64,000 nt of DNA from Ephemerocybe angulata (Eukaryota > Basidiomycota > Agaricomycetes > Agaricales > Psathyrellaceae). Below are positions 12,413 through 24,366 of this stretch, one piece after another. The translations under genes were made by a program, and so were the position numbers. The stretch covers positions 1-64,000 of the forward strand of contig JAACJK010000230.1 in the NCBI GenBank assembly GCA_013368325.1, read 5' to 3'. Within the stretch, counting starts at the first letter, position 1. Each line of letters starts with the position of its first letter. The notes beneath the pieces were generated by a model. The model saw only the letters and a list, made by a program, of their open reading frames with translations. It was not told the origin of the DNA and did not search any database.

Positions 12413-13925
12413 ATGAGCTGGTTAGCAGTCGCTCCGCTCAGATGTATCTCTGCCTGCCACCGTAGTCGACCAAGCGCTCTTGGGCGCTTAACCTGGCGTC
12501 CCTATTCGACGGGAGCCCCAGACCCTCCGAAGGACAGAAATACAGGATTCCTAGATGTACAGCACTCACACTTTATTGCAAACGCTTCTCCAAAGGCCAG
12601 CTGGAAGGCCGAAGGGTTTGGTACCTTTAACGAAGGTGAAGAGCCATCCGTCGACGAACTGGAAGGCGTGTCCGAAGGGCGAGGTGAGCACGAGGACCAT
12701 GCTCCCTATAAACGATTCGACTGACTTATTTTTCAGGGAAACTATTACCGACAGCAACTCACCTATTCAAACTAATCCTACCGCTCGGAAACCTTTCCCA
12801 TCCCTCGAGCACCCGGACACATCCCCGAGCCTCCGAGTTCTCGCCAGACTCGAAATCAATATCCCCACCCACCGTCATGCTCCTACATCCCTCACAGCCA
12901 TTATCCCATGTAGGGAGCCTAATTCGAGCATCATTGGCACCCGCGACACCTATCGTTTCCTTCCGAAGCCGTTCAACTAAAGGACAGGCATTCCAATGGT
13001 CCGACTCAACCGACATAGGCGACTTCATCCGCGACGCCGCACGTTCCGCCAAGTTCATGATCTGCTTGACCTACCATCCTTCGAAACACCTTTCCGAAAC
13101 CACCTTGCAGCAGGACACCGAAAAGGTCGTTGCCGTGAACGACGAAGGCGGCACGAAGGGGAAGGACATTCTGGAAACTGTCATTGAAGTGAAGGTTCCC
13201 ACTTTCGCGGATCGAACGCGGTTTCTGAGACGGAGGCTCCAGTCTGTTGAGAGCCAGATATCAAGCATGGAGGGCTTGAAGTCGCACTGTGAGCGAGAGG
13301 CTCATCGAGGAGCGAGGCGGATGGCTGTGACTGGATTTGGCATGCTCGTCGTTTATTGGGCATCTGTTGCACGATTGACCTTTTGGGATTATGGATGGTA
13401 AGTAAAATCCTGGACAAGCTTATCTCGAGTAGAACATCAAGCCTTACTCTTACCTCAGGGACGTCATGGAGCCAGTCACGTATCTGTCTGGGCTTTCAAC
13501 GGTTATCCTCGGTTATTTATGGTATTCATAATTTGGACCTCGACCTGCTGAATGGACAATTGCCTAACTCACCTTCCCCCAGGTTTCTGTACCAAGGCCG
13601 CGAAGTCTCGTACAGCAGCGTACTCGCGCAATCAATATCCAAACGCCGAGATACTCTATACAAAACACACGGATTCGATGTTGAACGCTGGATGGACCTC
13701 GTAGGTGAACGCAAGTCCCTCAGGAAGGAGATTGGCCGAATCGCGGAGGACTACGAAGACGCTGAAGCAAGCGACTATGTCGAAGACGCAACGGACACAG
13801 GAAAGCCACAGGACGGTGATCTCGCCAAGGTTGACCTTGCTGAATCGAATGCGGAGATGTCGGAAGGGAAGAAGGAGGAGAAGATTGGGCAGCGGATGGC
13901 AAGCAAAGCGAATAGGGAGGAGTGA
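12413..13925 (+). CDS. MCU: Mitochondrial calcium uniporter pore subunit (MCU), 4 exons
   Basis: This is the pore-forming calcium channel of the inner mitochondrial membrane. Exons are 12413-12683, 12737-13397, 13459-13521 and 13583-13925, giving 445 residues. The N-terminus is Arg/Ser/Leu-rich without acids, ending RLTWRPYSTG, a plausible matrix-targeting signal with an R-x-Y-S cleavage context. The matrix domain begins at GKLLPTATHLFKLILPL. A coiled coil (RFLRRRLQSVESQISSME) precedes TM1 (GMLVVYWASVARLTFW). The selectivity-filter loop is WDVMEPVT, with Asp312 and Glu315, in place of the animal WDIMEP; Val for Ile is conservative. TM2 is YLSGLSTVILGYLWFLY. A second coiled coil and an acidic/basic tail follow. 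The filter Asp and Glu are both present, so an active pore is expected. Confidence 0.92.
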
Positions 13926-14038
13926 TTAACATAGCTTTTTACGCTACTACGAGAGGGAGACACTGTTTACAGCAAAGGAGACTTTCTGAGGGAACCAACA
14001 TTAAAATTTATCGTTTGTTGTGCGCGTTGAGTGGCCAT

Positions 14039-17000
14039 TCAGACAGGGCCTTCGTACATCACTGACATTGAATCAATCCCAGGCATCGACGGGGAATGAT
14101 TCAGGGACAACGATGGTCTTAAAAAGCTCGGTGATATCTGGGGCTGATTCAGAGTCAACGATGTAGGAGTCCCAGCCATCTCCGAGTCGAAGTCAAACGA
14201 TGTAGGAGTCCAAGCCATCTCCGAGTCGAAGTCAAACGACCGATCTGGAAAAGGGTGCAACGGGCTGTCCCACAGGGACGAAAAGGGTAGGGTCGCATCC
14301 GAACGGCTGTCATTTTCGTCCTCACCGGCACCAACGGCGTCCAGAGGCATTTGCCCAGAGCTTAAATGGGCTTCAGGAAAGTGACGATTATCAGCGTAGT
14401 TGTCGGGGGTGATTTCTCGGCCGCTCAAGGCATCCTCGATTGGAACAATATACGAGCTACCATCCCGATCGAGAATGGTCGTTGTTCCAGGGCGCAGATC
14501 TGCAGGGGTTGCTTCAAGAGGTACCCAACGCTGTCCCCAGGGGATTTCGTTCCTTGAGATAAGTCTCGACATCTCCGCAGGGTAGCCTTTTGGAGTTTTC
14601 TTGTTTGTAAACGACCTCCTCTTTGCGTAAAGAGAGCGAGGGGGTAAACACCCTATTGGCTTGTGGGCTTGTGTCGCCACCGGAGACGGGAGTTGGACAA
14701 CCTCCTTGGGCACAAGGAAAGCGACTCCTGCCGTATAATAAAATGTGATTCGGCTGTGAAGAGCTGTCTAATAGTCAGAGCGCTCACCATTTTGGACGCG
14801 TATTGTCGGAAAGTTTGAAGGGGCATCTACATCGTTGTTAGTAGAAACACTACAAGTCTGACATACAGAGTATTACAGACCAACGACTTATACATACCTT
14901 CTGAGGATAAGCATTCTTTCTTAACCAGTGCACACCAGTCGTCATCGTGGCTTACGGCGAACGGGGCGTTTGTCTATAAGCAGCAATTTTAACCCCTCCA
15001 ATAACGGGAGAAACAGAGCATCGTCGGCATGGAAGAAACCTACTAGTTCCAAAAGAGCTTCATTGATTATGTCGCATGGATGGCAAGACTAAGAATCGCT
15101 GAGATGAGGATCACCGCCATGAAGTTTATCTTATCTTTACTCACTGTTGCACGAGAGGAGTTCGGGAATGGTTGAATGTGAATACCCATTGCAAGGCCCT
15201 CACCCCCTTGGGGAGGTGCTGGATTATCGCCTCCATGGGCATCCCTTTGCTCTCCTTGTCTGTCGGAACCACCCCTGAACCCACTAGAACTACCATCGCT
15301 TGAACCTGTGGTCGGTGGACCGTGGTGGGAGGGGCTGTTCCCGGGAGGAAAGGCGCTCGAATTGTCGGACGGACTTCCGGAGCTTGGGTCGAATCCGCCA
15401 CTACCCTTCGTTGAGCTGGAATAGAATTCTCGCTTCATCCGCAAACGAAACTCCGGAGAGAAGTCCATCTTGAAGCCCTCCAAGAAAAGGGATTGGTTCT
15501 TGCCCCCCGTCTTCTCTTTTGGCCCGAAACGAGCTTCCGACGACGGCCCTTTCTCTGTCCATGAGAAATAGGTTTGCGGCTCTCCAGATGATTCTGGAAC
15601 CATGGACTCCCCAGAGAGTTGTTCGAGCTTGATGACATCGTCCGAGGGGATCGTCGAGTTAATGGCGGCGAGACCCCAATCTTCACTCTTGATGCACCCG
15701 GTGATGATGTAGAGAGTTTCACCTCCACCGATTCGCCTGAGGGAGTTAGAGTGTCGGTATATTAATTCGGCGTATTGAATGATGTGATCATGTAGCGCTG
15801 TATAGTCGTCGAGTCGCTCCCTGTCCGCAGGGGAAGGTAGGGCGAGAATGGCACCCTGTGCCAGAGATCGGCAACGAAATTCGAACCGTTCGATATATTT
15901 ACTGAACGGAAGTGATATACCATTATAACGACTGGACATGGACTCAAAGGAAGGTACTCACTTGCTGTTGGACCTGAAGATTGTACTTGCAGATAATGGC
16001 CCTTGAGTCACCGCGTCTCCCTTCTCCCAGACTTGTGCGCACGTTGTCTCACTTCCTTCTGGTGTGTGGTACGATATCCCACATCTAGAGGCCGTGGCCC
16101 GGATTGCTTCGTCGTCTTTCCATATATTGAAAGTCTTCTTGAAACCGTCAGCGTCGCCATAGGTCCCAACATCTCCTGGTATAACACCCTGTGGTCCGGC
16201 AAATCGACCCTGCGGGCTCGGCTCCCAACACGGCAGTCCCTTCATCGCGTTTAGCATCCTGAAAACGTATACTTCAGGCGTCCGCAACCATTGCCAATCG
16301 ACTGATTGTACCTCAATCTCATGTAGCAAAGACTAGGAGGCGAGTTAAAGTTTTGATCATGCCCTTGACGGGTACACTCACCACTTGTACATCCTCCTGG
16401 ATCGACTGACCGAAAGGACTGGGTGGACATTGTGGGGCAGCTCCGATTTGGGATTCTAGAGTGCCTGCGTCTGCTTTCTGGGCATTGGTGACCAGGTCTG
16501 GGTCTGGCGCTGGCGTAGAATTCGAAGCAGGTGGGATCTCATGTAGCGAAGACTAGGAGGCGAGTTCAAAAGTTCAACCGTGCCTTGACAAGGAAGCCGT
16601 GACTTACCAGCTGTGCATCCTCCTGGATCGACATACTGAAGGAACTGGGTGGACTTTGTGGGGCTGCTCCTATATCTGATTCAGGAGAGACGTCTGCTCT
16701 ATGGGCACTCGTGACCGGGTGTGGGCTTGGCGCTGGCGTAGAATCTGAAGCGGCTTGGCTCTGGGTCAAAAGCTCTTGTCTGGCAGCGGGGCCACCTATC
16801 CAGCTGAGGAAACGGGCCAGGGCACGAATGATGGCGAACCGTTGCGGCGACGGTAGGAATGCTTGCGGCGGGCGGTCCCTTGATACTAAGCTGGGTAAGA
16901 AGGAAGGGTCCATATAAACGAGGTTGTTGAAGTTGAATACAGGGGCGTGTACGTCGCCCCCAGCACTGGTACTGTTCAGCTCGTGCACAAGCGCATGACT

Positions 17001-17126
17001 AGAACCAGCCAATGTACTTGGACCTGGGATGGGACGGTTTGGTGTAGAGGGACCCGGGGCCTGCATGGCCATCGTAGCAATGGTGCTGTTAGCAGAGGGC
17101 CCATTGAGGGGTGAGGCCAACATCAT
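14039..17126 (-). CDS. CHPC/HDDDWC family protein, copy 1 (intact tail)
   Basis: This is a lineage-specific family whose function I do not know. The start is the double ATG at 17126. The order is: a Pro/Ser-rich N-terminus (GPSTLAGSSHALVHEL); a proline-rich segment that is duplicated here (see the 16317-16760 repeat); a conserved core with GLPCWEP, GDVGTYGDADGFKKTFNIW and LYIITGCIKSEDWGLAA; a Ser/Gly-rich linker; a SCHPCDIINEAL motif; and a SHDDDWC motif near 14950. A further intron leads to the last exon, which opens VAFLVPKE and runs to the stop at 14039 with a doubled SFDFDSEM segment. The Cys, His and Asp clusters could bind metal, which is inference. A close sister, with homologous upstream DNA, starts at 22840. 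Confidence 0.7.
16317..16760 (-). repeat. 221-bp internal direct duplication creating an extra exon in copy 1
   Basis: The segment starting TCTCATGTAGCAAAGACTAGG at 16317 is repeated at 16538, a spacing of 221 bp. Each unit carries one proline-rich exon plus its intron and the start of the next exon. Both exons stay in frame: the first ends SIQEDAQL, and the second opens SSLHEIPPASNSTPAP and ends SIQEDVQV. The duplicated exon ends are about 80 percent alike by eye. The sister gene at 20719-22840 has only one such exon. Confidence 0.75.
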
Positions 17127-17588
17127 ATACCCTGTTGACGAGCGCCTAAATCGAGGTTCCAGCCTCGAGGACGCAAGGCTTACAGCTATCTAGCTCGTGG
17201 CCCGCCACGCGGCACTGTCCGAGTCCCATCCACTGTCAGATGAGTACAGCCTTAACGACTCCCATCGGACATTCGGTATTATGGCCAGGAACTGTCTGCT
17301 GGGTATCGTTCGGGGCGTAGTTTAGTCCAAGTTGGCCTCGATGAGTTCGGATAGAGATCGGATTGAATCCTCCAGTTACGAGATTAGGGATTACTGGGCT
17401 CAGAAAAATGCGGAGAAAGGTTGAAAGCTCATACGATGGTGGTCCTAAGCAACCCGCCTCGCCAGTAATTCACCGGGCATTGACCGTGTTTATTTATAGA
17501 AACGCGCCCGGCTTGCGTTCACTTGTTCTTTTTTTGGGATTGAAGCGATGTAAATCGGTAGGGGAGTCCAGTGAGGATATCTTGAATT
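17127..17588. other. Intergenic: copy 1 promoter and regulator 3' end
   Basis: No gene is seen. The part next to 17126 aligns by eye with the sequence upstream of copy 2 (around 22900-23040), including CTGTT(G/A)ACGAGCGCC. This shows that the promoter was duplicated along with the coding part. Confidence 0.5.
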
Positions 17589-20500
17589 TCACGCTACTCT
17601 ACCCAAAGAGAGATTATCTACGTGTCCGCCGTCAGGGTTGTAGGTATCACGGGACAGCTCCCTTCCTTGCTCTGGTGGTCTCGAATCCGGTACCAGCGCT
17701 AGCTCAGGGCCTCCAAAATCCAACCCAATTCCAAACATCTCGAAGTCGAAGGACCCGTCTAAGGAAGCGCCACTCTCTGCTTGATACGATAAGGGGCCAA
17801 CAATGGGGGACGACGAAAGGTTCTCTCCGCCCGATATCCCGAAGTATCTCGACATGTCGAAGTCGGGGTTGTCCAGCTGGCTCCCTTCCTCGCCGACGGC
17901 GTCCAAATAATTCATTTCGCCAAGCTGCGCATCTGTATAAAGGGTGTCCGTGTGGTGATCTTTGAACCTCGTATGAAGCATCTTGGCGTCGAGCGGGAAG
18001 ACGGAGAGGCCAGGGGAGGCCGAGATAGGCGTGTTGACGAGGGTAGACGACGAACTCGCCCTGCTTCCACCGGGACTCCCAGGGCCAGTCTGCCACGCTC
18101 TACGCGACGAGCGGCTCGACGGGGGATTGGTTGAGTAGCTGGCAACGCGTTCGCGAACGGCTTCGAACGCGGATCTTCCACGGACTGGCGTAGCTTGGCG
18201 TCGTAGAATGGCGGGCTTCAGCTGGTCTTCGATCAAAGAGCGAAGGATAGACTCGACGTTGAGGGCCGATTGCCAGGACTTGCCAATCTCGCGGAGGTAC
18301 TGGATGAGAAGCTTAAGCGATTCGAGGCAGTGCTTCAACTCTTTTTGTGCGACTCCAATGCCGGAGGTTGCTTGAACACCCAAGAGGAGGAAGATAGTGC
18401 CCGCCGCAAACAGGGGCTGGAGGAGGCTGGTGGGGACATAGCGGAGAGAGTAAACTTTTCTCCACACATCGAGAATTTCCATAATATGCTCAGAGGCTCT
18501 TCGGCAAAGCCTCGCGTGGTCGATGGCCATGTCGGTGCTATGCGCGACCTTCGGACTCCGATAGAAATACGGACGGTGAAGGAGAATGAAATTTCCCCAA
18601 TACGCTACGTGAAGCATCAACTTGTGCGGTGTTGCAAGCATCTTGTTCTTCTGCGTTATTTCAAGGTCGGGGGACAGGGATGTCTTCCAGGTGTTCAACT
18701 GCAGACTAGAAACATGTTGTCAGTCAAAAACTGGAGCTGTTTGCAACAAGTAGGCGTACTCGATTTCTGCGGTCAGTTCCTCAATTGCAGATTGTCGCAT
18801 CTTCGTCTTTTTGACACCATTCCTACAAGCCATATAAGTAAGGTGCGTTGACATAAGAAGCAATGCGACTCACACCAGGCCCATGATCCTCCTTGATATC
18901 AACAGGAGCCCACAGGTTGAAGCAAAGGTTTTGTAGAGGTTGCTGGGCTGGGATGGTACACTTGAGGGGACGTGATCAAACGGTAGTTGGTCTAACTCAG
19001 AATCTATGAAGGGGAGTGGCAGTTCTCGAAGATCGCGCTCCGTTGGCGCTGGAAGACAGAAATCACGGCCAACATCGAGTGACCAGCAAACGTCTTGAGC
19101 GAAAATGGTCCAATATGTCCAAGATCGGTCCCGAACGTCCGCTGCATCGATGAGGCCCAGGTTCACCCATTCTGAACAATCTACCTCCAATCCGACTAGA
19201 TTGGTATCAGCATGCACATATCGTCTCCAGAGGCAAATTTGACCCACGTGTTTGGCTCATCCTTGCAGACATGCCTAGAAAAAAAACAGTGGGTGAGAAG
19301 CCTTTTGAAGATGGGTATAAAGAAAGCTAACCGAAGTACATAAAGCCGAGTGTTTGGTCTCCCTGAGACGAATGGAATGTTGCAAGGGCAGCCAGGGCAT
19401 TAACCGAGCTTAGGTTGGGCTTTGAAGCCTCTGCCTCGATATACTTCTTGGCCTCCTGAGCGAGTGAGTTGCGCACTTTCTTATCCCGAATTGCAGGATC
19501 GTCGAGGAAGGCCAGTGCAAGTGCCAGAAGCGCGTTGTGAAGCATGGGGGAATAGTGAGCTGTCTTGGGTGGGGTCGAGGTCTGAGGCGTGCGAAGCGAC
19601 CGGTACATGTCCCGCAGGAAAAGACGGGGGTCAACCTGAAGGCACCATGAGGTGGCAAATTTGAATAGCAGGTCGAGTGCTCTGAAAGAGAAACAATGAG
19701 TACATTGAAGAAAGTCAGAGCAAGGAGCTCACTTGTCATGCTCTCGACGATTGAGGGGGAGAGTTGTGGGTAAGTGCCTCGACCAGTCGAAATCGGGGTC
19801 GTAGTTACTGCCGTTCCCGCCGTCAAGAAGCAGATCGTACTTGTCTTCGGGAGTCTCCATGACTGCTGGGTCTCGTGAGGGTACATCCTGTAGGCTGACG
19901 GGTTTGAACCTGAAGACGGAGGTGCTACCATAGGCCATCAAGTCAGTTCCACCTTCCCAGAGCTGTAGTAAACGTGTCAGCAATTTAACTTGAACGAAGA
20001 ATATGTCGCCACGCACAGCCAGTCGCTGAACAGGTGCAATGAGCCCGTGCAACGGTTGTTTGGCGTCCATATCGATGTCGTCGGACTCGTCATAATTAGT
20101 AGGATCTAAATTTTCCAAACTGCTATCAAAAGCACCAGGACGACGGATGAGAGAACCCCAAGAGTCACCACCATGCTCGCGCTGGCAGCGCGTCAATTCC
20201 GAGAGCAAATACGCGTTGTACTCCTCGGCCGCGTCCAAACGCTTTTTCAAGGACTCCATCACTGTTGGACGGGGAAGGATGTCTTTGCCCCATGAGCACT
20301 GTAGTAATCGTGAGACTTGTCAGGGTAATAAAGAAGTATCGACATCGATGATACTCACGTCTCCTGACCGATTCGAATATTCGCATGTTGTGCAAACAGG
20401 TTTGCGACCATCGCAGCGGACTTTCCTGGAATGAAATGGGTCAGTATGAGACCAAAGGTTTAGGTTTATGAGGTATAACATACTTAGATCGACAGGTATT

Positions 20501-20620
20501 ACAGGCTTGAACAACATAGGTACCTCGTCCTCGAGGTCTCGAAAGTACAGGTGCCTTTGTTGCGGCGCTAGGGGTTTGCATTGGCCGTGGTGCCAGCTGG
20601 TTTCTCGGGGGGTCGTGCAT
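17589..20620 (-). CDS. Zn2Cys6 transcription factor, paralogue B
   Basis: This is a fungal zinc binuclear cluster regulator expected to bind DNA in the nucleus. The cluster is C-x2-C-x6-C-x6-C-x2-C-x8-C (ACNTCRSKKVRCDGRKPVC...), preceded by RGRGTYVVQ. A linker and coiled segment (MESLKKRLDAAEEYNAYLLSEL) follow, then the fungal-specific middle homology region (YSPMLHNALLALALAFLDDP; LEVDCSEWVNLGLID; YWTIFAQDVCWSLDVGRDFC; KLMLHVAYWGNFILLHRPYF). A short acidic Ser-rich tail ends at 17589. Introns sit at the same places as in the paralogue at 28519, but the C-terminal half is about 150 residues shorter. The ATG at 20620 gives a stand-alone start; however, the frame is open further upstream to a splice acceptor, so it may instead be the 3' part of a fusion with copy 2. 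Confidence 0.82.
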
Positions 20621-20718
20621 TTTGGCCTTTTCTGCGCCGGGGAGACGCAGCGATGTTGAAATAGGTTCAGACTTGACCTCAGTATCGCGTGCCTCTGGAG
20701 GCACGAGTAGAGCCACTC

Positions 20719-22840
20719 CTAAAAGATTTTGAGCTGTCGCCTCGAAAGGGTGGATTGCGAGGACCGCTTACCATTCTGAACGCGGATTGTAGGAAAGTTC
20801 AATTTTGTATCTAAACATCGATGTGAGTAGGAAAGCTGATTCCTCGACAACTTGAGCATGCCTTCTGAGGTTAGAAGCCCTTTCTTGGCTAGTGAACACC
20901 AGTCGTCATCATGGCAAAGGGCGAAGGGGGCCTTTGTCTAGATAGAATGAGCAATTTTGGCCTTTAAACGCAAGAGAACACGGATATGAACGAAACTTAC
21001 GACTTCCAACAGTGCTTCGTTTATCACGTCGCATGGATGGCAGGACTAGATATCAAGCCGTGAGAATCGACATCCGTAATGTCGGTTTTAGCTCAACTCA
21101 CTGTTCCTCGAGAAGAATTCGGGAAGGATTGAATACGTATGCCACTTGCAAGGTTGTCACCTCCTGGATGGCGTGTTCGACTGCCACCGTGATCGGTTTG
21201 CCCCTCCCAGCCACCGCCCCTACCCCCAAGGCCAGCAGAACTGCCACCACTTGAACCAGGTGGTAGAAAGCTGTGGTGGGAGGAGCTGTCGCCAAATGAA
21301 GAGGGGCCAGATCCACCAGACGAACTATTAGTGTTCGAATTGAATCCACCACTACCTCCTTTCGATTTGTAGTAAAATTCTTGTTTCATCCGCAGGCGGA
21401 ACTCTTGAGAGAAGTCCAGCTTGAATCCCTCCAGGAATAGCGACTGGTTCTTCACTCCGACCTTCTGACTTTCCCCAAACCGAGCTTCCGACGTCCCCTT
21501 TTGCGTCCACGCGAAAAAGGTTGACGGTTTGCCGAAGGTTGCAGAATCCTTGGACCCGGAGAGTTGTTCGAGTTTAATGATATCGTTAGGAGGGATCATC
21601 GGGTTGGAAAAGGCGGCGAGGCCCCAGTCTTCGCTCTTGATGCATCCCGTGATAATGTAGAGCGCCTCATCCTCGCTGATCCGTCTGAGAGAGTTTGAGT
21701 GACGGTAAAGCAATTCGGCATGTTGTATTATGTGGTCGCGCAGTGCTGTGTGGTCTTCGAGACGTTCCCTATCTGCAGGAGAAGGTAGGGCGAGAATGGC
21801 ACCCTGGGTCTGAGATTGGCATCCAAACTCGAAGCACTCGATGTGTTTGCTATTGAAAGGTAAGTCAGCATCGTCATCAAAGCGCCGACTCAGAGGAAGG
21901 TACTGACTCGCTATTGGACCTGAAGATAGTGGACGCAGACGGTCCTTGTGTCACCGCGTCTCCCTTCCCTAAGACTTGCACGCGCGTCGTCTCCCTTCCT
22001 TCTGGGGTATGATAGATGATCCCACACCTGGAAGCCGTGGATCGAATCGCCTCGTCGTCGTTCCAGATGTTGAAAGTCTTCTTGAATCCGTCGGCGACGC
22101 TGTACGTCCCGACATCACCTGGGACAACCCCTTCTGGCCCTGAAAACCTGCCCTGCGGATTTGGTTCCCAGCATGGTAGCCCCTTCATTGCATTCAGCAT
22201 CCTGAACACATAGACCTCAGGTGTCCTCAATCGTTGCCAGTCAACTGATTGTAAGTCAATCTCTTGCAGCAAGGACTAAGTGTAGGTTTGAGTGCTTTAT
22301 CCATCACCTCTACGGAATGGCACTCACCATATGCACGTCCTCCTGCGTCGGTTCACCGAAAGAACTGTGCGGAGCTTGAGTTGTCGCTCCTGCTTGCGGT
22401 TCGGGAAGGCGATGGTCGCCTTGTGCACTGGCGTCGGGATGTGGTGCTGACGCAGGCGCAGAATCAGAACTTGGGGGACTCTGGTTCAGCAACTCTTGTC
22501 TAGCCGCTGGTCCTCGCATCCAAATGAGGAGGCTGGCCAATGCCCGGATGATGGCGAAGCGTTGTGGTGACGGCAGCAATGCCTGCGGCGAGCTGTCCCT
22601 CGACATTATGCCGGGCGGGTACCTGCCAAAGGAGGGGTTCTTCATCTCAACAAGGCCGTTGAAGTTGAATACCGGTGCGTGTACGTCTCCTCCTGCGCTT
22701 GTACTGCTCAACTCGTGCACTAACACATGGCGGGAACCAGCTAGTGTGCTCGGTCCTGCTACGGGATGGTGCGCAGAGGGCAAGGGGGTGCCGTTGATGC
22801 AAGCAGAGGGACCCGGTATCGTGTCCACCTGCATGCTCAT
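20719..22840 (-). CDS. CHPC/HDDDWC family protein, copy 2
   Basis: Sister of the gene at 14039-17126, with the same order: a Pro/Ser-rich head (HPVAGPSTLAGS), one QED-type exon, GLPCWEP, GDVGTYSVADGFKKTFNIW, LYIITGCIKSEDWGLAA, a Gly/Ser linker, SCHPCDVINEALLEV and CHDDDWC. Function unknown. The start is the ATG at 22840. The copy 1 start position corresponds to an ATG at 22903 here, but that frame stops at 22853, leaving a 16-codon upstream frame. One intron, starting at the AAG|GCATGC junction near 20870, uses a GC donor where copy 1 has GT. If the last intron is retained, a stop at 20719-20721 ends the protein. If it is spliced, as in copy 1, the frame runs on (VALLVPPEARD...) into the zinc cluster of the next gene. 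Confidence 0.65.
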
Positions 22841-24366
22841 GGTAATGGTGAGTCAGGGATCAGAGGGGGCGTTGAAGGGGCGAGGCAGCTTCTGTTTGAT
22901 CATATACGCTGTTAACGAGCGCCCAAGTCTTGAATAGGCTCGACGTACCACACAGCCATGAGCCCGTTCCCCCACTCAAGCATCACATTCCTGTCAAACG
23001 ACTACAGCTTCGACGACTCTGTTGGATGACATTTGGTATGACTAGGGAAGATATCCAAAACATATTCGCATCTATGCTGTGAATGGCTCGGGGTCGTGGC
23101 TGGGTCCATGAGATTGGGTTGTCGATGGTGTGATTTGGGTGTGATAAATTAACTGGACTTGGAACCAGGAAAACAATGAATTGAGAGTGAGTATTGACAG
23201 CACCCCTGTCAGCAGTTGCAGACCTCTGTCCTAATGCCACTACTTGTCGTGAGTGTTCGGAGTACAGGCAACCAAGGCGGCAATCTGCAGGTGCAAGATG
23301 ATGGTGCGGAACAAGTGGCGACACGTCTTGTTCCGCGTAAATCGGACCGGACCCGGACCGCTCCTGAGCCATGCTAAGCGCCCGCTGCACAGCCAGGGCC
23401 ACGGCAATGCAAGTTCGAACCTTACCCCGTCCCGGGATAAGTGAGGGTGAGTAAGCGGGGGGTGCCTGGATTAATACACCGTTCGTCGAAACGTCCCGTT
23501 AACCCTTATCTAGACGCCTGTTAAACGCGGCAATACTTAGGTTATTATAACGCGGACCGCTGCCGTACTCCCTGCTTGCCGAGGAAGCTCATAAGTCCGA
23601 CTTCGCATGCATTTACGAACACGGATACCTTGAACTACGTAAAGATAAGGAGGCTGCTCCACGACGGACACCCGTGATAAGACGCGCAGCCAAATGGCTG
23701 GCACCCAAGTACACCGTGACTTCGAAGCCAGCGCCTAATTAATGGCGCCCGATATAGAGTGCGATCTAATCTGAATGCGCCACTGGGACCCTTGCGAGGG
23801 TTGATAACACATGAATCTTGGAAGCGGGGACTGGGGCGACCTCGGGGTGCATTCGCCGAATCTAGAAGGTATGAAGAAAACATAGATCCCAGGATTGTGA
23901 ATACTCGACAGAGATCACGGGTCGACGCAGTCAAGTCAGTTGAGCACATCCTCTTGTCCTGTATCAGCCTAGGCCCAATGAAGACCTGCCCACTCATCTT
24001 GGCACGGCTCGCACAGTAATGTGCTCATGCAGCATATGGGCAGCCGGGAGCGTCACAGCGCAAATTATATTGATACAACATACGGCGTAATTCCGAAGAT
24101 ACGACATAGCAATTCAATCGTTCAAGTACCGTCCTTTCGTCGAGGGAGCACATACCGGCCGCGAGGGTCACTGCACATCTGGGTGGCGAGTTGTCGAAGA
24201 TAGAAAACAGGGAATGAAGCCACAGTCCAGACTCCAAACCAAAGAGATATTGCGCAGGGTCACTTTATAGCCTAAACTGGAGAAAAGGAAAGGATGTGCA
24301 CTGGTGGATTTCAGCAATGCCTTCAGGGTCTGGGGCAGTGTGGATGTATAGTATGAGCGGGCGGGT
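22841..24366. other. Intergenic, about 1.5 kb
   Basis: No supported gene. The part near 22841-23040 is homologous to the copy 1 promoter. The part near 24367 is the 3' flank of hexokinase. Scattered open frames of up to 139 codons have no recognisable content. Confidence 0.4.
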
